DNA of 64,000 nt from Novosphingobium sp. GTDB taxonomy: Bacteria > Pseudomonadota > Alphaproteobacteria > Sphingomonadales > Sphingomonadaceae. Within the stretch, counting starts at the first letter, position 1; every line of letters starts with the position of its first letter. The notes beneath the pieces are model-generated. The model saw only the letters and a program-made list of their open reading frames with translations. It did no database searches and was not told the origin of the DNA. The position numbers and the translations under genes are program-made. The DNA lies in assembly GCA_017745295.1 (NCBI GenBank), contig JAGHZR010000002.1, forward strand, positions 214,443-278,442, given 5' to 3'. Shown here in pieces: positions 1-8,287 of the stretch.

Positions 1-504
1 GCTGGCGAAGACCTGCTCCTGCGCGGCCCGCGTCAGATTGCGGATGCGACCGAACAGGTCGAGTTCGAACGCCGATATTCCCGCCGTTGCCTGATAGATT
101 TCGATGTCGGAAGAGACGCTTCCGGCCCCTGCCCCTCCGCCACCGGCAGCACCCATGATGTTGTTGGTATAAGTCGCGGTTCCCCCGGCATTCACCGTCG
201 GGAACAACTGCGAACGCTGCACTTTCAACTGCGAGCGCGCCTGCAGCACGTTGGCCGCCGCGACCCGGAGGTCGCGGTTGTTGGCAAGACCGGTCTCGAT
301 CACCTGGCGCAGGCGCGGATCGAGGAAGAAATCGCGCCAACCGACACGGCTGACATCGACGGCGTCGGTTGCGGCCGCCGGGTACACCCCGCCTTGCGGC
401 AGGGTCACGGGGACGGCCCCCACGGGCCGCTCATAGCGCGGCGCGAAGTTGCACCCCGCCAGCATCGTCGTGCCGGCAATCAGGGCGATAAGGGATTTTT
501 TCAT
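1..504 (-). CDS. RND efflux outer-membrane channel lipoprotein (OprM/NodT family), 3' part cut by the window edge
   Basis: The first 168 residues are visible. The protein starts MKKSLIALIAGTTMLAGC, a lipoprotein signal with the lipobox LAGC, so it should be acylated and sorted to the outer membrane. The body has motifs usual for the OMF family, such as WRDFFLDPRLRQVIETGL, NNRDLRVAAANV and ELDLFGRIRNLT. The family forms a trimeric TolC-like tunnel taking substrates from an RND pump across the outer membrane. The start lies only 2 bases beyond the pump stop codon, so it is the third gene of the adaptor-pump-channel operon. The frame is open to base 1; about two thirds of the gene lies outside the window. 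The substrate cannot be told from the sequence. Confidence 0.93.
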   Translation of the reverse strand, partial: MKKSLIALIAGTTMLAGCNFAPRYERPVGAVPVTLPQGGVYPAAATDAVDVSRVGWRDFFLDPRLRQVIETGLANNRDLRVAAANVLQARSQLKVQRSQLFPTVNAGGTATYTNNIMGAAGGGGAGAGSVSSDIEIYQATAGISAFELDLFGRIRNLTRAAQEQVFAS

Positions 505-506
505 GT

Positions 507-3500
507 TCAGATTCCCTGCGGCTCGTTGCCGTCGGAGGAGCGAGGACCGGCTTCGGTTTCGACAGGCGCTTCCTGCTGCTCATCCCGGTCGGTCTGGCCG
601 TGCTTGAACAACCGGCTGACAACCACGAAGAACATCGGGACCAGGAAGATCGCCAGGATCGTGGCCGACAGCATACCGCCCACGACCGCGCGGCCGATGG
701 CGTTCTGCCCCCCTGCCCCTGCGCCGGTCGAGACCGCCAGCGGCAGCACGCCGAACACGAAGGCCAGCGAGGTCATGAGGATCGGGCGAAGGCGCAGCCT
801 TGCCGCCTCGATGGCCGCACTGAAGGCATTCATGCCGGACTGGACGCGTTCCTCGGCGAATTCGACAATCAGGATCGCATTCTTGGCCGAGACGCCGATC
901 GTCGTGATCAGGCCCACCTGGAGGTAGATGTCGTTGTTGAGACCGGTGAGCTTGGCGGCGAGCACGGCACCGATGACGCCGAGCGGAACGACCAGGATGA
1001 CCGCGATCGGCACCGACCAGCTTTCGTAAAGCGCTGCAAGGCACAGGAACACCACGAAGAGCGAGAGGGCGTAGAGCGCGGGTGCCTGGCCGCCGGAGAG
1101 ACGCTCTTCATAGGACAGACCCGTCCATTCCAGCGCAGTGCCCGGCGGCAGCTTCTGCTGCATCTCGGCAATGGCCTCCATCGCCGCGCCGGTGCTCACG
1201 CCTGCGCCCGGTGCACCCTGAAGCTGCACCGCGGGGCGGCCGTTGTAGCGGGTGAGGATGACCGGTGCCAGCTTCCACGAAAGGGTCGAGAAGGCACTGA
1301 AAGGCGCCATCTGCCCGCCGCTTCCACGGACATAGAAGTTGCCGATCGCCTCCGGCGAGGAACGATAGGCTTCGTCCGCCTGGATATAGACGCGCTTGGT
1401 GCGTCCGCGATCGAGGAAGTCGTTCACATAGGCACTGCCCCATGCGGTCGAGACTTCGCTGTTGACCGCGCTCAGGTCGAGACCCAGCGCCCCGGCCTTG
1501 TCCTGATCGACCTGGACATCGAGCTGCGGTGCATCGTCGAGGCTGACGGGACGAACCTGAGCCACGCGCTTGTCCTGAGCGGCCAGGCCCAGAAGCTGGT
1601 TGCGGGCGGCGATGAGCTTGTCGTGACCGATATTGTTCTGATCGACGAGCCAGAGATCGAAGCCTGTCGCATTACCCAGTTCCTGCACCGCCGGCGGAAC
1701 CAGCGCGAAGATCGTCGAGTCACGATATTGCGAGAACTTGGCCATGGCCCGGCCGACCAGAGCGGGCGCCCGGTTTTCCGCACCGCTGCGGTCCTTCCAG
1801 TCCTTGAGCTTGACGAAGGCCATGCCCGCGTTCTGGCCCTGGCCGTTGAACGAAAAGCCGCTGATGGTGAAGACGGAGGCGACGTTCGCCTTCTCGTCCT
1901 TCAGGAAGTGGTCGCGAACCACGTCCAGACCGCGCTGCGTGCGAGGCAGCGTGGCACCGGGAGGAGCCTGGACCAGCGCGATCATCGTGCCCTGGTCCTC
2001 GTCGGGAAGAAACCCGCTGGGCAGGCGCGTAAAGATCAGCGCCATGGCACCTACGATCAGCAGGTAGACGATGCCCGAACGTTTCCAGTTGCGTGCCGAA
2101 TTGCGGACGCCTTTCTCGTACTTTGCGGTGCCGAGGTCGAACTTCTCGTTGAACCATCGGAAGAAGCGGGCCAGCAGCCCGTTGCCTTCGTTCTTGCTCG
2201 GATCGTGCGGCTTGAGGATCGTGGCGCAGAGCGCGGGGGTCAGGATCAGCGCGACCATGACCGAGAGCGCCATCGACGAGACGATCGTGATCGAGAACTG
2301 GCGATAGATGACGCCGGTCGAACCACCGAAGAACGCCATCGGCAGGAACACCGCCGAGAGCACCATGCCGATGCCGATCAGCGCGCCGCTGATCTCGTCC
2401 ATCGACTTTCGCGCCGCTTCCTTCGGTTTCAGGTGCTCGGTCTGGATCAGGCGTTCGACGTTCTCGACGACGACGATGGCGTCATCGACCAGCAGGCCGA
2501 TCGCCAGCACCATGCCGAACAGGGTGAGCGTGTTGATGGAGTAGCCGAACGCCTGCATGACGCCGAAAGTGCCAAGCAGCACGACCGGAACCGCGATCGT
2601 CGGAATGATCGTCGCGCGCCAGTTCTGGAGGAACAGGAACATGACGAGGAAGACGAGCACGATCGCTTCGAACAGAGTGTGGACCACCTGCTCGACCGAG
2701 AGACGGACGAAGGGCGTGGAGTCGTAAGGATAGGCGACTTTCACGTCCTGCGGGAAGTTCTTGGCGATACGCTCGACTTCGGCCTTCACGAGGTCGACGG
2801 TATCGAGTGCGTTGGCGCCGGACGCGAGCTTGACGCCGAAGCCGGATGCCGGCTTGCCGTTGTACTGCGTATCGAAGCCGTAGATTTCGGCACCGAGTTC
2901 GACGCGCGCAACGTCGCGCAGACGCACGACCGAGCCGTCCTGCCCCTGACGCAGACGGATATTGCCGAACTGCTCCGGACTCTGGAGGCGCGACTGGACC
3001 GAAACGGTCGCGTTGAGTTCCTGCTCCTTGGAGGCCGGAAGCTGGCCGATCTGGCCGGCCGAAACTTGCGCGTTCTGTGCCTGCACCGCAGCAGTCACAT
3101 CGGCGATCGTCAGGTTGTAGCTGCGCAGCTTCAGCGGATCGACCCAGATACGCATGGCATATTGGGTACCGAAGATCTGAAGTTCGCCCACGCCGTTGAT
3201 GCGGCTGACCGGGTCCTGTACCTGGCTGACGATATAGTCGGACAGGTCGTTGGCGCTATGGCTGCCGTCCTCGGAATAGATCGCAGCGACCAGCAGGAAG
3301 CTCGCCGCCGACTTGGCGACGGTGACGCCCTGGCGCTGGACTTCCTGCGGCAGCAGCGCTGTGGCTGCCTGCAGCTTGTTCTGAACCTGGACCTGGGCGA
3401 TGTCGGGATCGGTGCCCTGCTCGAAGGTCAGGGTGATGCTGACGTTACCGGCGGAAGATGATTGCGCCGAGAAGTAGCGCAAGTGGTCGATGCCCTTGAG

Positions 3501-3704
3501 CTGCTGCTCGATGATCTGCGTGGTCGTGCGTTCCAGCGTTTCCGCGTCGGCGCCGGGATAGGTCGCGCTGATCGTCACGGTGGGCGGCGCGATCTCGGGG
3601 AACTGGGAGACCGGCAGGCTGCGGATCGCCAGCGCGCCGAACATCATCAGCACGATGGCGATGACCCATGCGAAGATGGGCCTGTCGATAAAATAGCGTG
3701 CCAT
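507..3704 (-). CDS. RND multidrug efflux pump, inner-membrane transporter (AcrB/MexB, HAE1 family)
   Basis: This is a 1065-residue proton-driven drug exporter of the inner membrane, full length for the AcrB family. It begins MARYFIDRPIFAWVIAIV, the standard first transmembrane helix, followed by the periplasmic porter domain (SLPVSQFPEIAPPTVTIS) typical of hydrophobe/amphiphile pumps. TM4 carries the proton-relay aspartate pair in GLLVDDAIVVVENVER. A second half-repeat has the matching TM helices near the C terminus. The adaptor gene ends 6 bases upstream and the outer-membrane channel starts 2 bases downstream, so all three are co-transcribed. The last 40 residues are charged and poorly conserved, as is common in AcrB homologues. 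Drug specificity is not predictable from sequence alone. Confidence 0.97.
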   Translation of the reverse strand: MARYFIDRPIFAWVIAIVLMMFGALAIRSLPVSQFPEIAPPTVTISATYPGADAETLERTTTQIIEQQLKGIDHLRYFSAQSSSAGNVSITLTFEQGTDPDIAQVQVQNKLQAATALLPQEVQRQGVTVAKSAASFLLVAAIYSEDGSHSANDLSDYIVSQVQDPVSRINGVGELQIFGTQYAMRIWVDPLKLRSYNLTIADVTAAVQAQNAQVSAGQIGQLPASKEQELNATVSVQSRLQSPEQFGNIRLRQGQDGSVVRLRDVARVELGAEIYGFDTQYNGKPASGFGVKLASGANALDTVDLVKAEVERIAKNFPQDVKVAYPYDSTPFVRLSVEQVVHTLFEAIVLVFLVMFLFLQNWRATIIPTIAVPVVLLGTFGVMQAFGYSINTLTLFGMVLAIGLLVDDAIVVVENVERLIQTEHLKPKEAARKSMDEISGALIGIGMVLSAVFLPMAFFGGSTGVIYRQFSITIVSSMALSVMVALILTPALCATILKPHDPSKNEGNGLLARFFRWFNEKFDLGTAKYEKGVRNSARNWKRSGIVYLLIVGAMALIFTRLPSGFLPDEDQGTMIALVQAPPGATLPRTQRGLDVVRDHFLKDEKANVASVFTISGFSFNGQGQNAGMAFVKLKDWKDRSGAENRAPALVGRAMAKFSQYRDSTIFALVPPAVQELGNATGFDLWLVDQNNIGHDKLIAARNQLLGLAAQDKRVAQVRPVSLDDAPQLDVQVDQDKAGALGLDLSAVNSEVSTAWGSAYVNDFLDRGRTKRVYIQADEAYRSSPEAIGNFYVRGSGGQMAPFSAFSTLSWKLAPVILTRYNGRPAVQLQGAPGAGVSTGAAMEAIAEMQQKLPPGTALEWTGLSYEERLSGGQAPALYALSLFVVFLCLAALYESWSVPIAVILVVPLGVIGAVLAAKLTGLNNDIYLQVGLITTIGVSAKNAILIVEFAEERVQSGMNAFSAAIEAARLRLRPILMTSLAFVFGVLPLAVSTGAGAGGQNAIGRAVVGGMLSATILAIFLVPMFFVVVSRLFKHGQTDRDEQQEAPVETEAGPRSSDGNEPQGI

Positions 3705-3710
3705 GATCGA

Positions 3711-4895
3711 TTACTGACCCTGCTCGGCGTTTTGGCCCTGCCCGGCACTCTGGCCCTGCTGGGCAGGCGCGACCGCAGCGGGCTTTGCGGCTTGCGCCGC
3801 GACCGGCTTCACCGGCATTCCGGGACGAAGCATCTGCGCGCCATCGACGACGATCTTGTCACCCGGCTTCAGGCCGGACGTGACCAGCCAGTTGGTGCCG
3901 ACCGTGCGCGGCGCAGTGAGCTTGCGCACTTCCAGCTTGCTGCCGGCGCCGACGACGAGCGTCGTCGGATTGCCCTTTTCATCGCGGCTGACGGCCGATT
4001 GCGGGACCAGAATGCCATTGCTCTTGGTGCCTTCTACAAGGTCGGCACGGACGTACATTCCCGGCAGCAGAAGGCCGCGCGGATTGCCGAACTGCACGCG
4101 GACGATCTGGCTTCCGGTCGAGGGATCGACAGTGACGTCGGTGAACTTGAGCGTGCCTTCCTCGCCATAGGTGCTGCCGTCTTCCAGCTTCAGGCGTACC
4201 CGCGTCCCGCCGCTTTGCGAGAGATTGCCCGAAAGCAGTTCCTGGCGCATGCGCAGCACGTCCGCGCTGGACTGCTGGATATCGACGAAGATCGGATCGA
4301 GACGCTGGATCACGGTCAGCGCATCGGTCTGGGAAGCGGACACCAGCGCGCCGACCGTATAAGTCGAGCGGCCGATGCGGCCCGAAATCGGCGCGCGGAT
4401 GGTCGTGCGGCCGAGATCGATCTGGGCGCTGCGCAGCGCGGCTTCCTGCGCGGCGACATCCGCCTTGGCCTGTGCGGCGCTGGCGACGGCGTTTTCCGCT
4501 TCTTGACGCGAGATCGCATTGATCTTCACCAGTTCGCCGTAGCGACGAGCCAGCGCGGCGGTGTTCGCGATATTGGCGCGCGCCCTGACGAGCGCGGCAC
4601 GCGCGCTGGCCACCTGGGCCTCGTAAGGTGACGCATCGATGCGATAGAGCGGTTGCCCCGCCCGCACCATGTCGCCTTCCTGGAACAGGCGCTGAAGGAT
4701 CAGCCCGTTGACCTGAGGGCGGACATCGGCGGTTTCGAAAGCTGTCGTCCGGCCCGGAAGTTCCGAACTGAGCGTTACGGCCCCCTCCTTCACGGTCACG
4801 ACACCGACCTCGGGGGGACCGGCAGGAGCCTGCTGCTCACCTCCGCCGCCGCAGGCGGACAGGAGCAAGGCAAGAGCCGGTGTGATCTTTTTCAT
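3711..4895 (-). CDS. RND efflux periplasmic adaptor lipoprotein (AcrA/MexA family)
   Basis: This membrane fusion protein links the RND pump to the outer-membrane channel. It starts MKKITPALALLLSACGGGG, a lipoprotein signal with lipobox LSAC, so the protein is probably anchored to the periplasmic face of the inner membrane. I chose the ATG at 4895; an in-frame TTG at 4910 would add five residues ahead of the signal and is unlikely. The barrel-sandwich start (LPGRTTAFETADVRPQVNG), the alpha-hairpin (about residues 95-165) and the conserved tail TSGLKPGDKIVVDG are all present. The C-terminal 30 residues are rich in Ala, Gln and Gly. It is the first gene of the operon, and its promoter region carries the TetR palindrome. 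Confidence 0.96.
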   Translation of the reverse strand: MKKITPALALLLSACGGGGEQQAPAGPPEVGVVTVKEGAVTLSSELPGRTTAFETADVRPQVNGLILQRLFQEGDMVRAGQPLYRIDASPYEAQVASARAALVRARANIANTAALARRYGELVKINAISRQEAENAVASAAQAKADVAAQEAALRSAQIDLGRTTIRAPISGRIGRSTYTVGALVSASQTDALTVIQRLDPIFVDIQQSSADVLRMRQELLSGNLSQSGGTRVRLKLEDGSTYGEEGTLKFTDVTVDPSTGSQIVRVQFGNPRGLLLPGMYVRADLVEGTKSNGILVPQSAVSRDEKGNPTTLVVGAGSKLEVRKLTAPRTVGTNWLVTSGLKPGDKIVVDGAQMLRPGMPVKPVAAQAAKPAAVAPAQQGQSAGQGQNAEQGQ

Positions 4896-4924
4896 GGAAC
4901 ACGCTCGCAAAGAGAGTTAAAACG

Positions 4925-4942
4925 TGAGTGAATGTTCACTCA
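4925..4942. promoter_or_regulatory. Palindromic operator of the efflux TetR regulator
   Basis: TGAGTGAA-TG-TTCACTCA is a perfect 8-bp inverted repeat with a 2-bp centre. It lies in the 104-bp gap between the divergent adaptor (start 4895) and regulator (start 5000). The form and place match operators of AcrR/TtgR-like TetR repressors of RND pumps (family knowledge). Binding here would repress the pump operon and probably the regulator itself. Confidence 0.82.
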
Positions 4943-4999
4943 TTGATTCGCGCGATGTTTATTGCGTCGCAGCAACGATTGCAAGGCAAGGAGGATGCA

Positions 5000-5614
5000 G
5001 TGCAGGACGAAACGATTATGGACCGCTCGCGCGCTGCACGGTCCGTGGCTCGGCGCCAGCATCTGCTGGACACGGCGCGGAAGCTTTTCGTGGAACAGGG
5101 CTTTCATCGCACGGGTATGGCACAGATCGCACTCGCCTCCGGGATCAAGGTCGGGCAAATCTACCGGGATTTTGCGAACAAGGAAGCCATCATTGCAGCC
5201 ATCTGCGAAGCCAATCTCAATGCCTGGCTGGATGAGGAAGAACTGAACAAGGCGGTGGCGGCCAAGGACATCGTTGCCATTCGCACATGGATCGAACGTA
5301 TCTGCTCGGAAGAACCCACCGCCGAGGACAGACGCCTCATGGCCGAGCTGCTGGCCGAAGTGGGGCGCAATCCGATTATCGCCGAGATCAACCGGAAGGC
5401 CGACGAGAGGGTGCGCTCGCGCCTGGACTCGGCGCTGGAATCCCTGTCTCCGGATGCGACGTTGGACCGGCGCTCCATCGTCGTCGACCTGATCTTCATG
5501 CTCTCATGGGGCATGATGGTCATGATGGAGCTTTCTCCGGAGAAGGCGCACGGGCCGATCAGGGACCATATGATCCTGATCCTCCGCAAAGAGATGGCTG
5601 AGTTAACTCCTTGA
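5000..5614 (+). CDS. TetR/AcrR-family repressor of the divergent RND efflux operon
   Basis: This is a 204-residue repressor with an N-terminal helix-turn-helix (RRQHLLDTARKLFVEQGFHR, then GMAQIALASGIKVGQIYRDF) followed by a ligand-binding all-helical domain. The start is placed at GTG 5000 because AAGGAGG at 4988-4994 sits 5 bases upstream. A longer reading from GTG 4928 would begin inside the operator palindrome and lacks a ribosome site; ATG 5018 is the other option. Divergent placement with the operator between the two genes supports local control of the pump, with a pump substrate as likely inducer (inference). Confidence 0.93.
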   Translation: MQDETIMDRSRAARSVARRQHLLDTARKLFVEQGFHRTGMAQIALASGIKVGQIYRDFANKEAIIAAICEANLNAWLDEEELNKAVAAKDIVAIRTWIERICSEEPTAEDRRLMAELLAEVGRNPIIAEINRKADERVRSRLDSALESLSPDATLDRRSIVVDLIFMLSWGMMVMMELSPEKAHGPIRDHMILILRKEMAELTP

Positions 5615-5788
5615 TCCGAAATGGCTTGTCATTTCTGTTAAGGAGATAACGCTTTTATTTCCCAAACAACGGGTCGTCTCGCACGATTATTGCTTTTTGG
5701 TGTGGTCGAAGGCTGGACATGAGTGCCGTTTCGTATCATTCTGGATCCAACGCGACACCTGATAACGTCGCGCCGGAGGATGCCTGTT

Positions 5789-6052
5789 ATGATCGAGAAG
5801 AATGAAGTGGACTCGGGCGAGAAGGCCATGATCCTTCTCCAGAGCCTGATCTGCTATCTGCGAGAGAAGAACGTACTGACCCGCGCCGATATGGAGGAGT
5901 TGCGGGAAAAGGTGGAAGCCCGTATCGCCGATGCCGAAACCCACTTGCCCTGCGCCAGCGCGCTGGCCTCTGCGGCGGCGACGGACATGCGCGAGCTTGA
6001 ACAGTTCTGCGGCAAGAAGTACGGCGGCAAACACCGGCATCGCGTGAACTGA
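5789..6052 (+). CDS. Small conserved hypothetical protein
   Basis: An 87-residue soluble protein, MIEKNEVDSGEKAMILLQSL at its start. GGAGG at 5775-5779 lies 9 bases ahead of ATG 5789; the longer frame from 5723 has no such site. The central part (LREKNVLTRADMEELREKVEARI) is strongly helical and charged, possibly a helical hairpin or coiled coil. The C terminus is basic and His-rich (CGKKYGGKHRHRVN). There is no signal peptide or membrane segment. It is monocistronic and followed by a strong terminator. No function recognised. Confidence 0.72.
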   Translation: MIEKNEVDSGEKAMILLQSLICYLREKNVLTRADMEELREKVEARIADAETHLPCASALASAAATDMRELEQFCGKKYGGKHRHRVN

Positions 6053-6092
6053 GCCAAACGGCCCTCGAACCGATAGAAATGCCGCCATGATA

Positions 6093-6125
6093 GACCGCGT
6101 CCATCTGGCGCGGTCCTTTTTTTTT
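6093..6125 (+). terminator. Rho-independent terminator
   Basis: GACCGCG and CGCGGTC form a perfect 7-bp stem around a 9-nt loop, followed by one C and nine T. It lies 40 bases after the small gene ending at 6052 and separates it from the convergent SnoaL-like gene. Confidence 0.9.
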
Positions 6126-6176
6126 GCACGAAAAGTTTCTCATCTTCCGTGAGAAACATGCTTCATTGTGCTGAAT

Positions 6177-6740
6177 TTATTGCTCTATACTGTTTACAGG
6201 ATTGTTCGAAAGGCGTCGGTTTATCAATGGCCGCCGGTAGGAAGGGTCGGCGGGATCTCGGCTCGAAACGCCGTTCAAAGCAACATCGGGAATATCCTCG
6301 AAAGGCACCGGCATCCGTTGTGGAGTATGCGCCCACTCGATGAGGTTCGTGCGTAACGCGATCCGCCATTCTTCGGCCCGCCGCTCGAACCGGTCGAGAT
6401 AACGTCCGCCCGCGATCCACAGGCTCTCGTCGAGGTTGCGCCCCACGAACTGGTAGTACGTCTCGACATGAGCAGTGTCGCCGCCCAGATCGATCGTGCT
6501 TTGAAGCAGCGCATGGTGCGTGAGTATCTGTCCCGATCGGTGCATCGGCACGGCCCAGTCCCAGCAATCCGCCGCAGTCCCCACGAACGGCCCCGCAGCG
6601 ACTTCAGCGTCGTCGTGGAAGGCCGAAAGGTAGATCGCGCGGTCGAAACGATCCATTCCGCGCGAAAACCGCGCGAGGCATTCGCTGATATCCTGCTTGT
6701 CCAGCAGAGCGTCCAGGCGCGCATCTCTCTCACTTGCCAC
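6177..6740 (-). CDS. SnoaL-like (NTF2-fold) protein, third gene of a SnoaL-SDR-SnoaL operon
   Basis: A 187-residue protein of the SnoaL_4 / NTF2-fold type: N-terminal helices LDALLDKQDISECLARFSRG, then the usual segment on a small acidic pocket (AFHDDAEVAAGPFVG), then VETYYQFVGRN and GGRYLDRFERRAEEWRIA. The last motif is common in SnoaL-like cyclases, dehydratases and dehydrochlorinases. The GTG start at 6740 lies inside the end of the SDR gene (11-base overlap), so it is translationally coupled. The paralogue at 7623-8180 shares the GGRYLDRFE core. The substrate is unknown; an alicyclic or aromatic ketone or alcohol would suit the SDR partner (inference). Confidence 0.85.
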   Translation of the reverse strand: MASERDARLDALLDKQDISECLARFSRGMDRFDRAIYLSAFHDDAEVAAGPFVGTAADCWDWAVPMHRSGQILTHHALLQSTIDLGGDTAHVETYYQFVGRNLDESLWIAGGRYLDRFERRAEEWRIALRTNLIEWAHTPQRMPVPFEDIPDVALNGVSSRDPADPSYRRPLINRRLSNNPVNSIEQ

Positions 6741-7626
6741 GGTAGTCTACCTCCGAGATCGGTTGCCAGATCGGCGATCCCCGCCGCGCCCGCGCAGACG
6801 CGATCACCGTGCCGTCCACATCGGTGATGCCGTATTCCTCCGCCAGTTCGGCAGTGACGAACTCGCCGCCGGAGCGCTTCATGATCTCAGGGTCGGCGGC
6901 GAGCGCGGCGATCACCCGCCCGGGATGCTCGACCGAGCTGCCCTGCATCGCGGTGATCGATGTGGTCATGCGATCGCCCATGCGCGCGAGATTGTCCCGC
7001 GCCTTTTCCGTGAGCGTCAGCCCCTGCCAGAGGGTCAACGAGGCCACATTGTGCGGTTCGAGTTCGATCGCCATGTCGCGCGCCATGCGGTCGGCGGCGG
7101 ACTTGGAAGTACCGAACACCACTCCATACGTGTAAGTCACGGCGGCAAAGCCGGAAATCGCGACGATCAGCCCGGAGCCCCGGGGAACCATGATCCGCGC
7201 GGCATGCCAGGCCGCCACGTAGTTGGAGCGAACCCCGACATCCCACATCTCGAGGTTCGACAAAGGCTTTTCCCAGAACCCCTTCGGCTCCAGCAAGTCC
7301 TCGGAAATCGTGAAGGCATTGTTGATCAGGATATCGAGGCGGCCTTGCTCGCGTTCGATCCGGTCGAACAATGCGGCCACCGCCGTATCGTCCCCATGGT
7401 CGCAGGCTACGGCCACGCCCCTGCCACCGCTTACCTGGCCGCGTTCGTCGCATGCGGCGGCAGTGCCCCCGACCGTTCCGGGCAAATAGTAATCGCCTTC
7501 CCGCACAGTTCGTCCGGTAACGTAAACCGTCGCGCCCTGCTCCGCGAGCACCAGTGCAATGCCCTTGCCGATGCCGCGACTGGCGCCGGTGACAAGCGCG
7601 ACTTTCCCCGTGAGCGGTGCGTTCAT
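6730..7626 (-). CDS. Short-chain dehydrogenase/reductase
   Basis: A 298-residue cytoplasmic NAD(P)-dependent oxidoreductase of the SDR superfamily. It has the cofactor motif TGASRGIG at residues 14-21, the LINNAF strand (usual NNAG, here NNAF), and an active-site region with a serine (VAISGFAAVTYTYGVVFGTS). In place of the standard YxxxK, this protein reads YGVVFGTSKSAADRM, so the catalytic Tyr-Lys spacing is longer than in classical SDRs. The sequence resembles the DHRS1-like group. It overlaps the upstream SnoaL-like gene by 4 bases and the downstream one by 11, giving a tightly coupled three-gene unit. Confidence 0.9.
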   Translation of the reverse strand: MNAPLTGKVALVTGASRGIGKGIALVLAEQGATVYVTGRTVREGDYYLPGTVGGTAAACDERGQVSGGRGVAVACDHGDDTAVAALFDRIEREQGRLDILINNAFTISEDLLEPKGFWEKPLSNLEMWDVGVRSNYVAAWHAARIMVPRGSGLIVAISGFAAVTYTYGVVFGTSKSAADRMARDMAIELEPHNVASLTLWQGLTLTEKARDNLARMGDRMTTSITAMQGSSVEHPGRVIAALAADPEIMKRSGGEFVTAELAEEYGITDVDGTVIASARARRGSPIWQPISEVDYRGK

Positions 7627-8180
7627 GCTGTCTCTCCGGCAAACCAGGCCTCGCTGAAATCCCCTTTTGCACGGCCCGGAAAATGATCGCCGGCGAGGGG
7701 ATAACCCATCACCCCTTGCGACCAGTCCGCGGCCCTCCCCCAGTCATGCTCCCAGTCGTAGAGCATTACGCGCCCGCCAATGCGCCACAGGCCGTCGCGT
7801 TTCTCGAAACGGTCGAGGTAGCGTCCGCCGATGCAGGTATTGCGGTCTCCCGTCTGGTCGCCGGAACCCGCCTCGATGCGATGGTAGGAGAACACATGCG
7901 TCTCAGCCCTCGCCCGTTCTCCTTCGAGAACGATCACCGACTGGCCAATCAGGTGCTGGGTATTCCGGACGGCATCGGCGCCCGGCACCACCCAGGCGAG
8001 GTAGCTTGCGAAATCACCGCCATGGACGCCGTAATCGAAGCGCGCTTCCGGCCACCAGCAGCTCCGGATCAAGTCGGCGCTTCGCCGGTCCTCACCGCGT
8101 GCGAGACGGGCGACGCAGTCGCGTATCGCCTCCCGGTCGAGCATGTCCCGAACTGCACGAGACTCGATGTCAGCGCTCAT
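7623..8180 (-). CDS. SnoaL-like (NTF2-fold) protein, first gene of the operon
   Basis: A 185-residue protein. It begins with the typical SnoaL_4 helices (MLDREAIRDCVARLARGEDR), continues through CWWPEARFDYGVHGG and ETHVFSYHRIEAG, and reaches the strand GGRYLDRFEKRDGLWRIGGR shared with the gene at 6177. There is no signal peptide. Its stop overlaps the SDR start (ATGA). The 107 bases upstream (8181-8287) hold no gene and should carry the operon promoter. SnoaL-like proteins catalyse cyclisation, dehydration or dehydrohalogenation of small hydrophobic substrates; which applies here cannot be told. Confidence 0.86.
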   Translation of the reverse strand: MSADIESRAVRDMLDREAIRDCVARLARGEDRRSADLIRSCWWPEARFDYGVHGGDFASYLAWVVPGADAVRNTQHLIGQSVIVLEGERARAETHVFSYHRIEAGSGDQTGDRNTCIGGRYLDRFEKRDGLWRIGGRVMLYDWEHDWGRAADWSQGVMGYPLAGDHFPGRAKGDFSEAWFAGETA

Positions 8181-8287
8181 TATCCTCTCCGTCCGAACTA
8201 TGGACGGGAGGCTATCCCGAAACGGCGCCGCAAACTCGCGATGGATCGCGCCGCTACCCGCTTATCGCCGGGGCGAAGCGAAGGGCG

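Noticed and set aside
600..3461. 953-codon open frame on the plus strand
   Set aside because: It lies wholly antisense to the RND pump gene. Long antisense frames are expected in GC-rich DNA with G/C third positions; the protein is of low complexity, rich in Arg, Asp and His, with no domain.
5618..5635. Weak inverted repeat GAAATG / CATTTC after the TetR gene as terminator
   Set aside because: Six AT-rich base pairs with no T run; too weak.
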